The notes below the pieces were generated by a model. That model did not search any database. It worked only from the letters and a program-made list of their open reading frames with translations, and had not been told where the DNA came from. A stretch of DNA of 64,000 nucleotides from Cladophialophora immunda (lineage: Eukaryota; Ascomycota; Eurotiomycetes; Chaetothyriales; Herpotrichiellaceae), in the NCBI RefSeq assembly GCF_000835495.1, contig NW_015622547.1, positions 1,860,001-1,924,000 on the forward strand, in the 5' to 3' direction. Position numbers and translations under genes: made by a program. Shown one piece after another: positions 42,488 through 53,788 of the stretch. The stretch's first letter is position 1; every line of letters begins with the position of its first letter.

Positions 42488-44125
42488 ATGCCAAAATCAG
42501 AGAAACACAAGGCTGCGGCGCAAGCGTCCCCTTCAACAACAGCTACCAGTAGACTGGCAGCCGGAGATGAAGCAGTCGATCCTGCGCTTGCTTCTCTATT
42601 TGCTTCAAGTGTAAGTCGCCAGGTCGACTGTCTTGAATCGAAGCTAACACGATTGGTTCAGTCTGGACCAGTCAAGGTACCGCGGCGGGTTGTGAGCTTA
42701 GCACAAGCTGCTCCTTCACAAGTACCGCATGGGCTCGAAGACAAAACATCGTCTTCCGGATCCGACTCCTCTGAAGAAAGTGACAGTGAGAATGACTTGC
42801 AAGCCTCACACGGGCCCTCTGAAGACGAGACATCGACGTCTGAGCAGGAAGCTAAAGCCCCCGTCTCGAGACCTCGGAAGCGCAAACGAGCCACCGATGA
42901 GGATGATCTGGAGCAAGCGTATTTCAAGCGGCTAGAGTTAGAAGAGGAGAGGGAGAACCGCAAGAGAGAATCGGGCCAGAGGGTCGATGGCGCCAAAGGA
43001 AGTTCGGGCGAAGACGACGACACATCCTCCTCGGACTCTGACGACAGCTCGCTCAGCGAACCCTCCGAGGTCGAAGTTCCCCTGAAACATGAAATCTTTG
43101 ACAAGAAAATGAAGGATCAAGACAAATTGAACAGAACCGTGTTTCTGGGGAATGTCTCCACTGAAGCCATCAAGTCCAAGACGGCAAAAAGAGCATTGAC
43201 CAGACATCTACGCTCCGTGTTGAAGACACCACTTGACGGGAAGAGACCAGGAAAACTCGAGTCGGTCCGTTTCCGCTCCACCGCCTACGCATCCGGTCAG
43301 GGTCCTAAGAAAGCTACATACGCCAAAAAGGAACTCCTGGACGCGACCACGATCAGCACGAACGCGTACGCAGTCTTCACCACTGACGTTGCCGCGGAGC
43401 GAGTGGCGGAGAAGCTCAATGGTACCATTGTGCTCGACCGGCACTTAAGAGTCGACTACCTCGCCAATCCCTCGGCGATTGACCACAAACGTTGCGTGTT
43501 CATCGGGAATTTGAGTTTCGTCAACGAAGAGGCGCCCTCGGGTGGTGGTGCAGATGACGAGGCGGAGGGTCTCCCGAAGAAACGACGGCCGACGGCCAAA
43601 GAGCCCGCAGACGCCGAAGAAGGCCTGTGGCGAACGTTCAGCAAAGTCGGAAAGGTCGAAAGCGTGCGTGTGGTCCGAGACCAAGAGACGCGTGTGGGCA
43701 AGGGGTTCGCGTACGTGCAATTCAAGGATGAGAACGGGGTGGAGGCCGCCCTGCTCATGAACGACAAGAAATTCCCGCCGATGCTGCCGAGGAAACTTCG
43801 GGTCATGCGCGCCAGGAAGATGAACATCAAGCGTCCGACGTTCGCCTCAAGAGGAGACCCCGCCCATGGCAGGAGGAATGGAGGGCGCATGAACGGCACA
43901 GTTGCTGCGGCGGGAGGGCAAGACGGGAGGCCGAAGCGACCCTTGATCTTCGAAGGCCACCGTGCCACAAGCACGAGCACCAATGCCAAAGGAAAAGGAA
44001 GTGGACTGGGCAGTTTAAAGAGGAACCGGGATCGAAAGAGGAAAAGACCAGATTCGAAGAGTGCCCAGAGAAGTGCCCAATACAAGGCGGCCAGGGCGAG
44101 GAAACAAAAACTAGGAGGGAAATGA
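42488..44125 (+). CDS. NOP12: nucleolar RNA-binding protein Nop12
   Basis: Exons 42488-42610 and 42662-44125 (528 residues); the 51-base intron has a GTAAGT donor and a perfect GCTAAC branch point. The acidic N-terminal third is followed by two RRMs: RRM1 about residues 199-309 (RNP2 TVFLGN; RNP1-like NAYAVF) with a long insert, and RRM2 about 317-427 (RNP2 CVFIGN; RNP1 KGFAYVQF). The C-terminus is Lys/Arg-rich (KRNRDRKRKRP; ARARKQKLGGK), as expected for a nucleolar protein. Nop12 is needed for 5.8S/25S pre-rRNA processing and large-subunit assembly. RRM2 also has a 35-residue insertion (GGGADDEAEG...). Reading through the intron would also be open, so unspliced transcripts would encode 17 extra residues. 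Confidence 0.93.
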   Translation: MPKSEKHKAAAQASPSTTATSRLAAGDEAVDPALASLFASSVSRQVDCLESKLTRLVQSGPVKVPRRVVSLAQAAPSQVPHGLEDKTSSSGSDSSEESDSENDLQASHGPSEDETSTSEQEAKAPVSRPRKRKRATDEDDLEQAYFKRLELEEERENRKRESGQRVDGAKGSSGEDDDTSSSDSDDSSLSEPSEVEVPLKHEIFDKKMKDQDKLNRTVFLGNVSTEAIKSKTAKRALTRHLRSVLKTPLDGKRPGKLESVRFRSTAYASGQGPKKATYAKKELLDATTISTNAYAVFTTDVAAERVAEKLNGTIVLDRHLRVDYLANPSAIDHKRCVFIGNLSFVNEEAPSGGGADDEAEGLPKKRRPTAKEPADAEEGLWRTFSKVGKVESVRVVRDQETRVGKGFAYVQFKDENGVEAALLMNDKKFPPMLPRKLRVMRARKMNIKRPTFASRGDPAHGRRNGGRMNGTVAAAGGQDGRPKRPLIFEGHRATSTSTNAKGKGSGLGSLKRNRDRKRKRPDSKSAQRSAQYKAARARKQKLGGK

Positions 44126-45066
44126 ACCCCTACGGCCAGGCCTCGGGATGGATGGGAAAGGGAATATTCTGTCATGAAGATAGGTATTATGAATACATCC
44201 ACATGACTGATTGAGTCCAATTCAAACTTGTTTGGAACTCGGGCTCAATCCTCCTCCGCCTTCAATGCCAACGTGCTAGGCTCTGAACCATATTCCCGTG
44301 CTGAGAAGGGACCGGTCGACTGCGGAGGATGAACACAGACCACACGGAGTTTCTGATAACAGCTACACTCTGCTTGCGCAGCGAGGGCTCTTCCAAGTAG
44401 GTAGCACCATGTCGAGTTGCCATTGTTACCTGCACTGTCTCAAACTAAGTCGGTGGAAGGAATGTCGCGCCCGAGGAGCAGTAATAGAGGGATGCGGACC
44501 CTTTCTGCCTACTCGTGAGCTCTGACGTCCCCAGTATGCAACAGTTCGCCTTCTTAGCTTTCACGCAACTGTATGAGCCCAAGAGCCGATCTTGCGAGCA
44601 TTCCCACACAAGAGATATTTCTCGGCTCGTCCAGAATAGGGGCGCAATAACTCTTGGAACACAACTTGCCATGTGAGGCTAACAGGGTGTCGCTGAAGCG
44701 GGATATATATGGAATGCTTGGGAAGTGAGAAACTCGTCATAGGGGAGGGGGAGGGGGCGTTGAGTCGTTCGATGTTTCGAGAGAGGCCAGATCCGAGAGA
44801 TCCTCGAAAAAGAACGTCTTGCTGTGACGGTGCGTACAAGAAACGTCATAGAAGCTCGAAAGCGTTGATACTTGGACCATACAGGGGCGCCGCCAGTTGT
44901 CTGGTATTAGACATTCGCCAGCCACCGAGTTAATCCCTCTCTCGCATGAACACGATTCGCTAAGCCCAAGGAAGCAAATCGATCAGATAGATACTCAATG
45001 CCGGCAAATCCTCGTCGAGTAAAGGGTCGAAAGTCCAGCAGCCCTTCCGTCTTCCTCGGTAGCATT
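44126..45066. other. convergent intergenic region
   Basis: 941 bases between the 3' ends of NOP12 and the exonuclease gene; no supportable coding content seen. Confidence 0.4.
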
Positions 45067-47307
45067 TTATCGAAGTGCTAGAATCCCGACTCCCCGTCTC
45101 GCTCTCTCACACTCCTTTTTCATCTCTTGCTCTTCGACATCTGTCCATTTCACTGAGATATCATCCCACTTCTTCACCTTGAACTCCCGTCTGTATTGGG
45201 CCTGAATATTTTGCAGCCGTAGAAGCGGACGCATGTCACCGGTACCACTGTAGACAATGAGCAGTGTCCGACTTGGGAGGTTTGCATAGGTTTGATAGAT
45301 GCGTCGAAGGGTTTGACGCGCGGCGGTTCTGAGATGTTCTGCTTGGTCGCTCGCCAAGGGCGAGTTGGGAGTCGAGGAAGACGCATGAGTGGAAACGTTG
45401 TCGCTGGGGAGGACATTCCACCCTCGTGCGGCTTCGAGGTCGCGAAGTCGAGCCCAAATAAAATCAGCGCCGCCCGGCGGGATGGTCTGACCGGGACCTT
45501 GGTGCGCTCTATCTCCATCATGGCGAGAGGGTTTCGACGCAATACCATTTTCGTCACCATCTTCTGCAAGTGTCACCTCCTCTGTCGAATCTCCATGAGT
45601 AGCCCTGAGTATACCCTGGACAATCTCCTCGTCATTCGAACATCCAATCTTGTATGTTGCATCTCGTCCCAGTCCCCTCTCTGGTGTCCCGTACTCCACC
45701 ATGGCCGTCGTCTTCAACACAATCTCTCCCTTGGCATCCATCTTCAGTGTCCCTCCAATTCTGCGGAAGATGCTCTCGCCGTTCGCATCCAAAGTCCCCC
45801 ACGTAGGCCCTTTGTCACATTTCAGCTTTACCAGATCCAACACTGCTCTCGCGTCTTCCACACTGTCATGCCCGCTCATCCCGCCTCTTTGAATCTCCCG
45901 TTTGAGATAGCGATTTGCTAGAAATTTTAGGGACGAGCGCAAGGGCAGACCGCGTGGGTGCGGGTAGATGATTGACGTGTCGACCACGAACGGATGTGTC
46001 ATTTTCAGCGCGTTGAGGTCAGATTCGAGACTATGGCCGAGGAGGATCGTATCTTGTCTCAAAATGTCGAGTAGCTCTTTCTGAACGTCTTCCAACGTCG
46101 TTGTGACATTTTCGAGGATTTTCTTGGTGATGCCAGAGAATTCTGTAAAATAGTTCTTTATGGCCAGCGACGGCTTCACATATCTGTCCACCACGGTTCT
46201 CCCCACCCAGTCAAGGATAGAGATGCGCGCAAGGGAATATTTATCATCGCATGTAAGAACCATTTCACAATCCAGAGCGTAGGGCTTCAGACCTTGCGTC
46301 AAGAAATCGTGAGCCTTGGGAGGGGAAGAAGAAGATATGTGAGGTCTGAAGACGGAGACATCGGTGTCGACCCAACCCGACGAGGCAGACTGGCCTGTTT
46401 TCTCTCTTCGCTCCTTCTCCAATTGCGCATCTTTCGGATCCGTAAATGCCGCAGGGTGAAGCGGATATTCTGCTTCTCGCAGTTCGTTGAGTGAATGAAT
46501 AAAGTCCACAATCGGAGTGCGGGTCCCTTGAAAAGACTTTTCATCGTTGCTGTTCTTCCCTTTCTGCTTGGAAGCTTCCGAGAAGGGCGCAATGAGCATG
46601 CCTTGAAGCGGGGAGTGTACTCTGCTTATACGTGAATCTCCAGGAGCACGAACTTCGATAACGTGTTGCAGGAGTCTATCTGCCAAGTCTCGTTCGGCAG
46701 AGAGGTGGATGGATGGGGACTCCGGAGCTGCTTCTGGTGATGAGTGGACGGATGAAGCAGCGGCTTGGGCTGAATTTCGGTCTTGAGAAGCGGAGTCAGA
46801 GTCGGGACCTGGTGATGATTTGCAAGGCTTGTTCAATTCAGCCATCTCGCCTTCTTCAGATACGCGGTCCCATAGCTCCGAGTCCTTAAGCATCGTCTGA
46901 TCGAGCGTGGGAACCATCAAGACCACCACCTTCTTGATCTGCTTGGCGTTCTTCAGAGCCAGCCATGTTGGTGCGATGCCGTCCGCCAGAACGTAGAGAA
47001 CAAGATCTTGTAATGCCTTGAGATCAACACGCTCAGCTCTTGATTTGAAGGAGATGCTGGGATCGCTGTCCGCATTTCGTTCAATTTTGCGTCTTTTCTT
47101 TCGGGAAGATTTGGATTCAGCCACGGCCCAGTCTTGTGAGAGATGGGCTTTTGAGTCTTCACTGTTCATATTGTGAGGCTCTGCGACGTGGACATGAGTC
47201 GCATTTGATGCTTCACGGGTGTCAGTATCATCAAGAGTGCGTCCAGCGTCTGGATCAGATTGTGAAAAGCCAGCGTCTGAGGCGCTTCGTTTGCTATTCT
47301 CCACCAT
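45067..47307 (-). CDS. Rex-type RNA exonuclease (Rnh70/REXO1 family, DEDDh)
   Basis: Single exon; 746 residues from the ATG at 47307, the first that precedes family-like sequence (the frame is open further upstream). A basic patch SSRKKRRKIE (about 67-76) is a likely nuclear signal. All five DEDDh residues are present: Asp346 and Glu348 in YALDCEM, Asp430 in GHSLESDLNALK, and His480 and Asp485 in GHDSVEDARA. The C-terminal third is a helical region ending in an acidic/basic tail (KKWDDISVKW). Members trim 3' ends of 5S rRNA, 5.8S rRNA and tRNA. Length is typical for the Rnh70/REXO1 branch rather than the short Rex4 type. It is transcribed head-to-tail after STT3 with 500 bases between them. 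Confidence 0.9.
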   Translation of the reverse strand: MVENSKRSASDAGFSQSDPDAGRTLDDTDTREASNATHVHVAEPHNMNSEDSKAHLSQDWAVAESKSSRKKRRKIERNADSDPSISFKSRAERVDLKALQDLVLYVLADGIAPTWLALKNAKQIKKVVVLMVPTLDQTMLKDSELWDRVSEEGEMAELNKPCKSSPGPDSDSASQDRNSAQAAASSVHSSPEAAPESPSIHLSAERDLADRLLQHVIEVRAPGDSRISRVHSPLQGMLIAPFSEASKQKGKNSNDEKSFQGTRTPIVDFIHSLNELREAEYPLHPAAFTDPKDAQLEKERREKTGQSASSGWVDTDVSVFRPHISSSSPPKAHDFLTQGLKPYALDCEMVLTCDDKYSLARISILDWVGRTVVDRYVKPSLAIKNYFTEFSGITKKILENVTTTLEDVQKELLDILRQDTILLGHSLESDLNALKMTHPFVVDTSIIYPHPRGLPLRSSLKFLANRYLKREIQRGGMSGHDSVEDARAVLDLVKLKCDKGPTWGTLDANGESIFRRIGGTLKMDAKGEIVLKTTAMVEYGTPERGLGRDATYKIGCSNDEEIVQGILRATHGDSTEEVTLAEDGDENGIASKPSRHDGDRAHQGPGQTIPPGGADFIWARLRDLEAARGWNVLPSDNVSTHASSSTPNSPLASDQAEHLRTAARQTLRRIYQTYANLPSRTLLIVYSGTGDMRPLLRLQNIQAQYRREFKVKKWDDISVKWTDVEEQEMKKECERARRGVGILALR

Positions 47308-47809
47308 ATCACCTGGACGCGTAACAAACAAATACAAGGACCACTGCTTGATGCAGGCAAAACTATGCAGGAGGCAATGAAACAGTAGAGTCGTGGAAGG
47401 ATGAAGTCTGCGTCTATAGTGAGGCGGGCTTTGCGCATCGCTGAAGCCTTGGCAGGAGGCAGCAAATCGCGCCGCTTTAAATCCCATGCAGTCACTCATT
47501 AGGGGAGTCGACGTTGGAAAGGGGCGAGAACTCGAATGCTTTGTGTTGCACTGCATTCCCAGAGTCTGTCAGAGCGTTGCGCGCTACCTAGATCTGGGTC
47601 TTTGAGACCAAGAATGACACGGTCCCAAGTCGCAAACGATCGGAAGAAGACGCAGTCGTGATGATAGTTCTCTGTTTATACAAACGGTACCATGGCAAGC
47701 GCTTTTAATCCTACCTGAAATTTTGAGTCTATTCGTCACAACATGATTCCCATGTTCCCGCCGGTTGTCACTCACAGGGGGATGTGAGTGAGGTAGGTCG
47801 CTTCCTGGC
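47308..47809. other. intergenic promoter region
   Basis: 502 bases upstream of the exonuclease start; open in the same frame to 47556 but with no family-like sequence there. Confidence 0.4.
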
Positions 47810-50341
47810 TTAATCCACTCTCAGGACCCTCGCCCCTTTTCTGGCGCCAGCCTTCCGCTTCTTCTTGTGGCCCTTCTCAAATGCCATTGCACTTTGGTGA
47901 TCTCGCCCCACATTATCCAAAGGCTTGACCTTGTAAATTCGGATGATCCAGTTCTCGCTTGTAAAAGCCTCCTCAAGCGTACTCAATTCCGGGCCCTGAG
48001 CGGGAAGAGAAGAGCCACGGACGCGGTCCTGCGCCTGGCCAGCTGGGAATAGGTTGTTGTAGTTGTAATACGACATTTTGTACCTGTGACAAGGGTCAAT
48101 TAGTTGGACTTTCGGTAGGACAAAGAGCGACACATACATTAGAGAATTCTTCATCGTCGGCGTGGCTTCCTCGTCGACCCTGTATTCGCCGCGAGCGGTG
48201 AAATAATCTCGCTCTTTGACCTCCTCTGGCCAAATACCCTCAGCGATCCTCACCATCCAAAGGAACTTGTTGATATCGTCACCACTATATCCCAACAACC
48301 CTCCAAAAACAACCAGCACGTAGTCGACATCGTGCTGGCGAAGGATAGGGTAGCTGACTTCCTCTCGGGAGCTCATGGCCTTTCCAACAGTTGCAATATG
48401 CGTGTTGTTCCAGGTGTTGTTGTCCACTAACGTCGGTCGATCAGCCATACCTCCAATCTGATATCCATAATCCCACCATGACATGATCTTTGCATCTTGA
48501 GGTGTGTTCTGTCTTAACCAGTAATATGCTTCTCGGTAATCGTCAATGATGTGCTGAGATCCGTCCGGTAGCCTTGAGGCCAAAACGACCGACGGGGATG
48601 AGTACGCATTCGAGGTGACCCACGTGCAGTGAGCGACAAACAGAAGCAAGAAACCAGTTGCCATTGACGTGATCATAGACTTCGACACGATGGAGTAGAT
48701 GCCAATAAGGGGATTTCTGGTTGACCGCAGTGACGGGTTTGCGGCAATTTTGCTTGCCTTGACGGACCCGTTGCTTCCATCGCTTGCATCTTTGGAAGGT
48801 GTCGGAATGTAGAGGTAGGTGTCGAATATATGTGAAAGGGCGAGTGCAGCAGCACAGCACACCACTGGTGTCAGTGTAAGCATGAGACGAACCATGACCC
48901 CTGCGAAGTAGCTGGCAAGAACCGCGTAGATGACGACAAAGACATGCTCATCTTTGAGATTGCGGAAGCACATATAGACACCGGCCGGGAACAGCCAGAT
49001 GAGCATGTTGAGGTCGAAGAAGAATGCGGGCCAGGCGGTAGGTTGATGCTCTGAGACGGAGGCGATGATGGGAATATGAATCTTCGCATACCCAGTATCC
49101 CAGAGAGAATAGAATCGGCCACTCCATGGTGCAATGACGCCCGAGACTGTGAGAGTTATGAGAGCCAGAAACATGACAGCGAAGATCGTTCCGCCCAGCG
49201 CAACCAGCAGCGTCTGAAACTGCTTGCCTGGGAGTTGCTCCCGGAGGAAACTGAAGAACCCGACTAATTGCAACAAACCAAAGATACCCAGTGCAGCCAT
49301 ATGATCACTGCTCCTGACTGGGAGGAATCCCACAAAGGGAACCTGCATGCTTGCCAAGGTTCCGAGAGCGTACCAGGTGGTGTAGCTGATGTAAAGTCTA
49401 GAGCTGTATCGTCCCATTAAGATGAGGACGAAAGCGTGTAGAGGAATCAGGTTCGTGATAAAGACATATCCACCCCATGCAGACACCATGTATCCGTAGA
49501 ACAAGGCAGCCAAAGCTCCCCACATGATAGAGCCATTTTTGACGGCTTTGATCCACAGGAAAAATGTGAAGACGAGGAGAAAAATGGCAATAGCCTCATT
49601 GTCATAACTCCCTGCAACCGATCTTGAAATGTAACCTGGAGTGATACCCATGAAAGCGGCAGCCAAAAGACCTGCAGATGGCGAGGAAGACATTTCGGAG
49701 GTCAAAAGATACATGGCAAGCGCCGTGAGGCCTGAGAAGCCCGGAGCGAGGAGGACGCAGATGTTCCGTATGTCGACAGGAAGGGACAAAAGCCGGAGGA
49801 TGTGGTATATAACGCCAGATGTGACCATCAAGCCCGGATAGAGCGTTCCACCAGTGACTCGACCGAGTGGGTGCCATGTTCCTTATAACCCATTAGTATA
49901 TCCAATCTCTTGCGGGAGGTGGTGATGCACGCACGGTCATCGAACCAGTCCCAGAAACTGTAGAAGCCATTCTTTACAAGATACTTCGTCGCGCGGAAAT
50001 TGAACCAGGGATCGACTGTTGAAGAGTGTCAGGAGCAAGCTCAAGGGAATTCCCTTCTGATCGTTTTGACAGTAGGATATGCAGGTCGTTGAGGAGGCGT
50101 TCAGGGGGCTACTGACACTCATGGATAATGCTTTCAAACCCTAAACAACGCAGTCAATCAGCTGTGTCCAAAGCATCGAGATATCTCAAGTCTAGGCCTT
50201 GCACGTACGAATTACACTGAATAAACGGGCTGACACTGCGGCTGCCGCAATGGTCAATAGAATAATAACTCGAAGGAGTCCCCGGGTGTTTTTGCTGGTA
50301 CTTCCACGAAGGAACGGGTCGAGAGGCGTGGAGACGGCCAT
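47810..50341 (-). CDS. STT3: dolichyl-diphosphooligosaccharide-protein glycosyltransferase subunit STT3
   Basis: Exons 50209-50341, 50117-50140, 49935-50015, 48138-49881 and 47810-48083 (751 residues, phases all consistent). Catalytic subunit of the ER oligosaccharyltransferase, a polytopic membrane protein. Landmarks in order are the first metal-site motif EFDPWFN, GSYDNEAIAIF with the second acidic site, and SVSEHQPT. The acceptor-binding WWDYG in MSWWDYGYQIGG and the DNNTWNNTHIATVG block follow. The C-terminus is unusually basic (GHKKKRKAGARKGARVL), as in fungal Stt3. The start ATG at 50341 gives MAVSTPLDPF followed by helix 1. The second exon is only 24 bases. The last intron (48084-48137) is 54 bases with a CACAG acceptor. 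Confidence 0.96.
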
Positions 50342-51936
50342 GACGGCCACGGGGAAAGAGAAAGGAAGATGAACACAGAAAGAGGCGTGCTTGTGAAGGT
50401 GTGTTCTGGCTGTCGAGACCGAAACAAGTGTCTACATGTCGATTGCGCATACGTCTCCAAAAGCCCTTTTCGGACCATTATGTTGCCGCCCTGAGGCCCT
50501 GGGGAGGCTATCGGTCCTTTTGGCACCGAGAACTCGGAAATGGAAATTTGATTTTCCGCAGGGACGACTTCATGTTGCAGCAGTTCGCAGTCCCTACAAA
50601 GTACGGAGTATTCCTCTTGTACAGGTATACAAATGAAATCGCCATCGAAGAATCCGCGTGCGCTTCATGAGCGCCCTACCAGGTTCGGGCACGGTCGAAG
50701 ACTGGGTGCGGCGGCCGTTTTCGACCGCTCTCTTCCGTCTTTCCTCGACACTTTAATACATGTCATCAATTTGCCGTCGCCTTTTGGCGTCACTACCGAA
50801 AGTCCCTTCTCTACCACATCAGGGGCTCCTGTTCTCCACCAGATGCCTTCCCAGGTAAGCAGTTTGTTCTTTTCAAGGCATCTAAGGTACCCGAGTTCCC
50901 GATATACGAGCATGCCAAGGCATAAGGCCCGAAACGTCGCTTAGCCGTTAGCGCGTCGGTGTGGCATCTTATCATTGCCGAAGCCATACCGCCCCCTTAG
51001 CACAACAGCTGGCCTCACAGATCAACGTCGCACAAAATGCAGTTGCATAATTTTCAGCGCTACTCCTACCTATTACCCAGCCAAGTCAAGTGGCAAGGCA
51101 AAGAAACTTACCAATCACCTACGCTTCTCGGAACTCGGGCTCCAAAAGACCTCTGTCAAGTCCCCAGTCAAGCCCCGTCGCTTTCTAGCGGGCGACAAGG
51201 GGCGCATAGCTCTATCACTGCTACTACTAATACGCTCGTCCTGTACGGATCACGACATTTATGGGCTCGGCGATCCCTCCTCCATTGGTTCAGAACCAAA
51301 GAGCATTAAAGTTCGACGTGGTTGACCAGTTGTTGCTCGGTGTAGCTTGGGCTTGCTTGGTTTTGCTTAGCTGAGCTTTACCCTGAACAGCATCGCAGTG
51401 TCTGAGCACGTGCCCCGGCCCCATATCTGGCCTGTCATAATCTTCCACGGATGTCGGTACGTGGTATTTCCGCAAAGATACAATTTCGAGTAAGCCACTT
51501 ACTTGCCTGACTGTGCGACAAGAATGAGGCCCAGCCCATCATACAAGCTGAGTGGGTTCCCTGGTTGATCCCGAGCAAGAGCATCAAGCATTCACCCATC
51601 CATTGCAAGCTCTTCAGTGCATCCTAGAAGCTATGATGTTACGAAGACTCGCGGTTGTGATGGCAAGTCTGGGGTGCTGTGGACGTTGTTTGTGGATCGA
51701 GATTGTCAACAACACAAGGCTTTATCTCGCCCTGCCGCCATGCCACGATGGCCCATAGCGAGTAGACAAGCGAGGCTTATGTAGGTTCCGAGTGTTCCGG
51801 CTAACTCCAGACATCAATTTGTCGGTCTCTGATGATCTGTTGGCTGGTTTTCCTGTTCACTGTCATTCTTATAACACCTCAACAATCTAATCATGCCTCA
51901 CCGATCATCTTATCATGCTTCCACGATTATCTTATC
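50342..51936. other. divergent upstream region
   Basis: About 1.6 kb between STT3 (minus) and the arylsulfotransferase-like gene (plus). It holds the 22-bp repeats and upstream ATGs next to the latter; otherwise no supportable gene was seen. Confidence 0.45.
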
Positions 51937-51952
51937 ATGCGCTCCCTTCTAT
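51887..51952 (+). repeat. 22-bp tandem repeat carrying start codons
   Basis: Two full units (51887-51908, 51909-51930) and a third partial unit starting at 51931 share the core CTWATCATGC. Each unit contains an ATG (51893, 51915, 51937), and since 22 is not a multiple of three these fall in three different frames. The third is the proposed start of the arylsulfotransferase-like gene. Confidence 0.8.
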
Positions 51953-53788
51953 ACTTCGCAGCTCTCCCCATACCCTGGGTGGCTGCATTCTCGTTCAATG
52001 CCTACGACCTGGGCTTTCGTGGCATCTATCCCCGTCAGCATTTCCACTCTGTCGACTTTGAGCCACCCGCGCCCAGGATAACACAATGGGATTCCCGGTG
52101 CGACTCTGGGAATCTCCTCCTCCTCACGCCAAGGGGCCCCTTGGTAGCTGGCGCAGCACGAGGCCCAGTTATTCTGGACGCGAGGGGCAACTTGGTCTGG
52201 ATGGAGAACAATCAGTTTGAACAGGCCATGAACTTGAACGTGCAGGAATACAAGGGCCAGGACTACTTGACATTTTGGACGAAGAAGAAGAAGACTAGTC
52301 ACTCAAAGCATTCCAAAAAGTCATATGTGCTGGTATGGTTTAACCCCCTTCTTCTGTGTTCGCGAAATACATTACTGACGGCTTTAGCTTAACTCTTCTT
52401 ACGAGGTCGCTTATCGGGTACACCCGAAGGGTGCTGGTCTCAAAGGAGACTCTCATGAATTTCGCATCACTCCACAAGGCACTGCTCTCATAACGATATA
52501 CCATAAACACAAAGCGGACTGTACGGAGTTGGGGTTGGGCAAGAGCTGCTGGATTCAGGATGGTCTGTTCCAAGAGATCGACATCGAGACGGGCGATCTG
52601 CTTTTCGAATGGCGAGCCACTGATCACATCCGCATGAAGGACGTATACAGCAGTCCTTCACGTAAGGATGGACATGGGAAATCCAAAAAGGACGCGTTTG
52701 ATTTTTTCCACATTAACAGTGTCGACAAAACCGACTCAGGCGACTACCTCATCTCCGCCCGCTACATGCATGCCGTCGTGTGCATCAGCTCGAAGACAGG
52801 CGACATCCTGTGGCAACTGGGCGGCAAGAACAACGGCTTTAAAGATCTGAACGGCGCCACCAATTTCGCCTGGCAACACCATGTGACATGGCAGGGCAAC
52901 AACACGATCTCGCTCTTTGACAACCACGCCAACAACGTCTTTCACAGCCCGTCCAAACACAGCAAGGGCATGCTGATCCGACTCGACATGGAGGAGATGA
53001 CTGCCACCCTGCTGCAGGCATTCGTCCACCCAGACAAGATCCTCAACGTGTCCCAGGGCTCGGTGCAAGTGGTGCCGGAAAGCGGCAACGTGCTCGTCGG
53101 ATTTGGCAACTCGCCAACCTTCGTCGAGTACTCGGCGGAGGGCAAGGTGCTCTGCAGCGCCCACTTCGCGCCCCACCTCATCTTTGAGATCATCGACTTC
53201 GGATTCGTGAAATCGTACCGCGTCTTCAAGAAACCGTGGGTGGGGAGGCCCAAGACGGCGCCGGATGTGAAGGTGAAGCGCGGGAAAGTCTACGTGAGTT
53301 GGAATGGAGCCACCGAGGTGACGGGGTGGAGATTAGAGACGGCCAAGGCGGTGGAGGCCAAGGACCACGAGTTCGTGACCATCCAAGAACTGAAGCGTGA
53401 CGGGTTCGAGACGAGCTTTACACTTCGCAAGGACCATGGCTACGTACGGATCGCGGCGCTGGACGCCACGAATGCTGTCATGGCATACTCGGCGATCGTG
53501 AAAACGCCTTCGCCTTCTGTAAGCCCCCCTCCCCCACCGTCCTACCTTGACGTCTTCAATACTAACTCTGCCTAGCTCGCGGTCTGGTCAATCTTCTTCT
53601 TGATCTTCGGCTGCGTGGTCTTGGGACTCGGCTTCGTGGGCTTGGTCTTCCTATATGGGAAATACCCAGAGCTTCCGCGTCCTCCAAAGCTGTCTGGGCT
53701 CCGAGCTCGCCTAGGTGCCGCCGTGACAGGTAATCAGGCACATAATCCGGAAACAGAACCTCTGTTACTGGATGAGAGAGATCCTTGA
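51937..53788 (+). CDS. arylsulfotransferase (ASST)-like membrane protein
   Basis: Exons 51937-52332, 52388-53518 and 53576-53788 (579 residues). The start is the ATG at 51937, followed by a signal peptide (LLYFAALPIPWVAAF). The body is a beta-propeller-like ASST domain (PF14269-type): repeated strand motifs such as GNLVWM, DYLTFW, TGDLLFEW and TGDILWQLGGK, then AWQHHVTWQ and SLFDNHANN. After a Fn3-like stretch (KRGKVYVSWNGATEVTGWRLE) there is one C-terminal membrane helix (SIFFLIFGCVVLGLGFVGLVFLY) and a short acidic cytosolic tail. Bacterial ASSTs move sulfate between phenols; catalysis by fungal members is unproven. An in-frame ATG at 51832 would add 35 residues (a second hydrophobic stretch). 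The upstream ATGs at 51893 and 51915 are out of frame. Confidence 0.85.

Noticed and set aside
42611..42661. unspliced reading of NOP12 as a single 545-residue exon
   Set aside because: The segment has a GTAAGT donor, a GCTAAC branch point and a TTCAG acceptor; it is in frame but much more likely an intron.
43456..44220. 254-codon open frame on the minus strand
   Set aside because: Antisense to the second RRM and tail of NOP12; no independent support.
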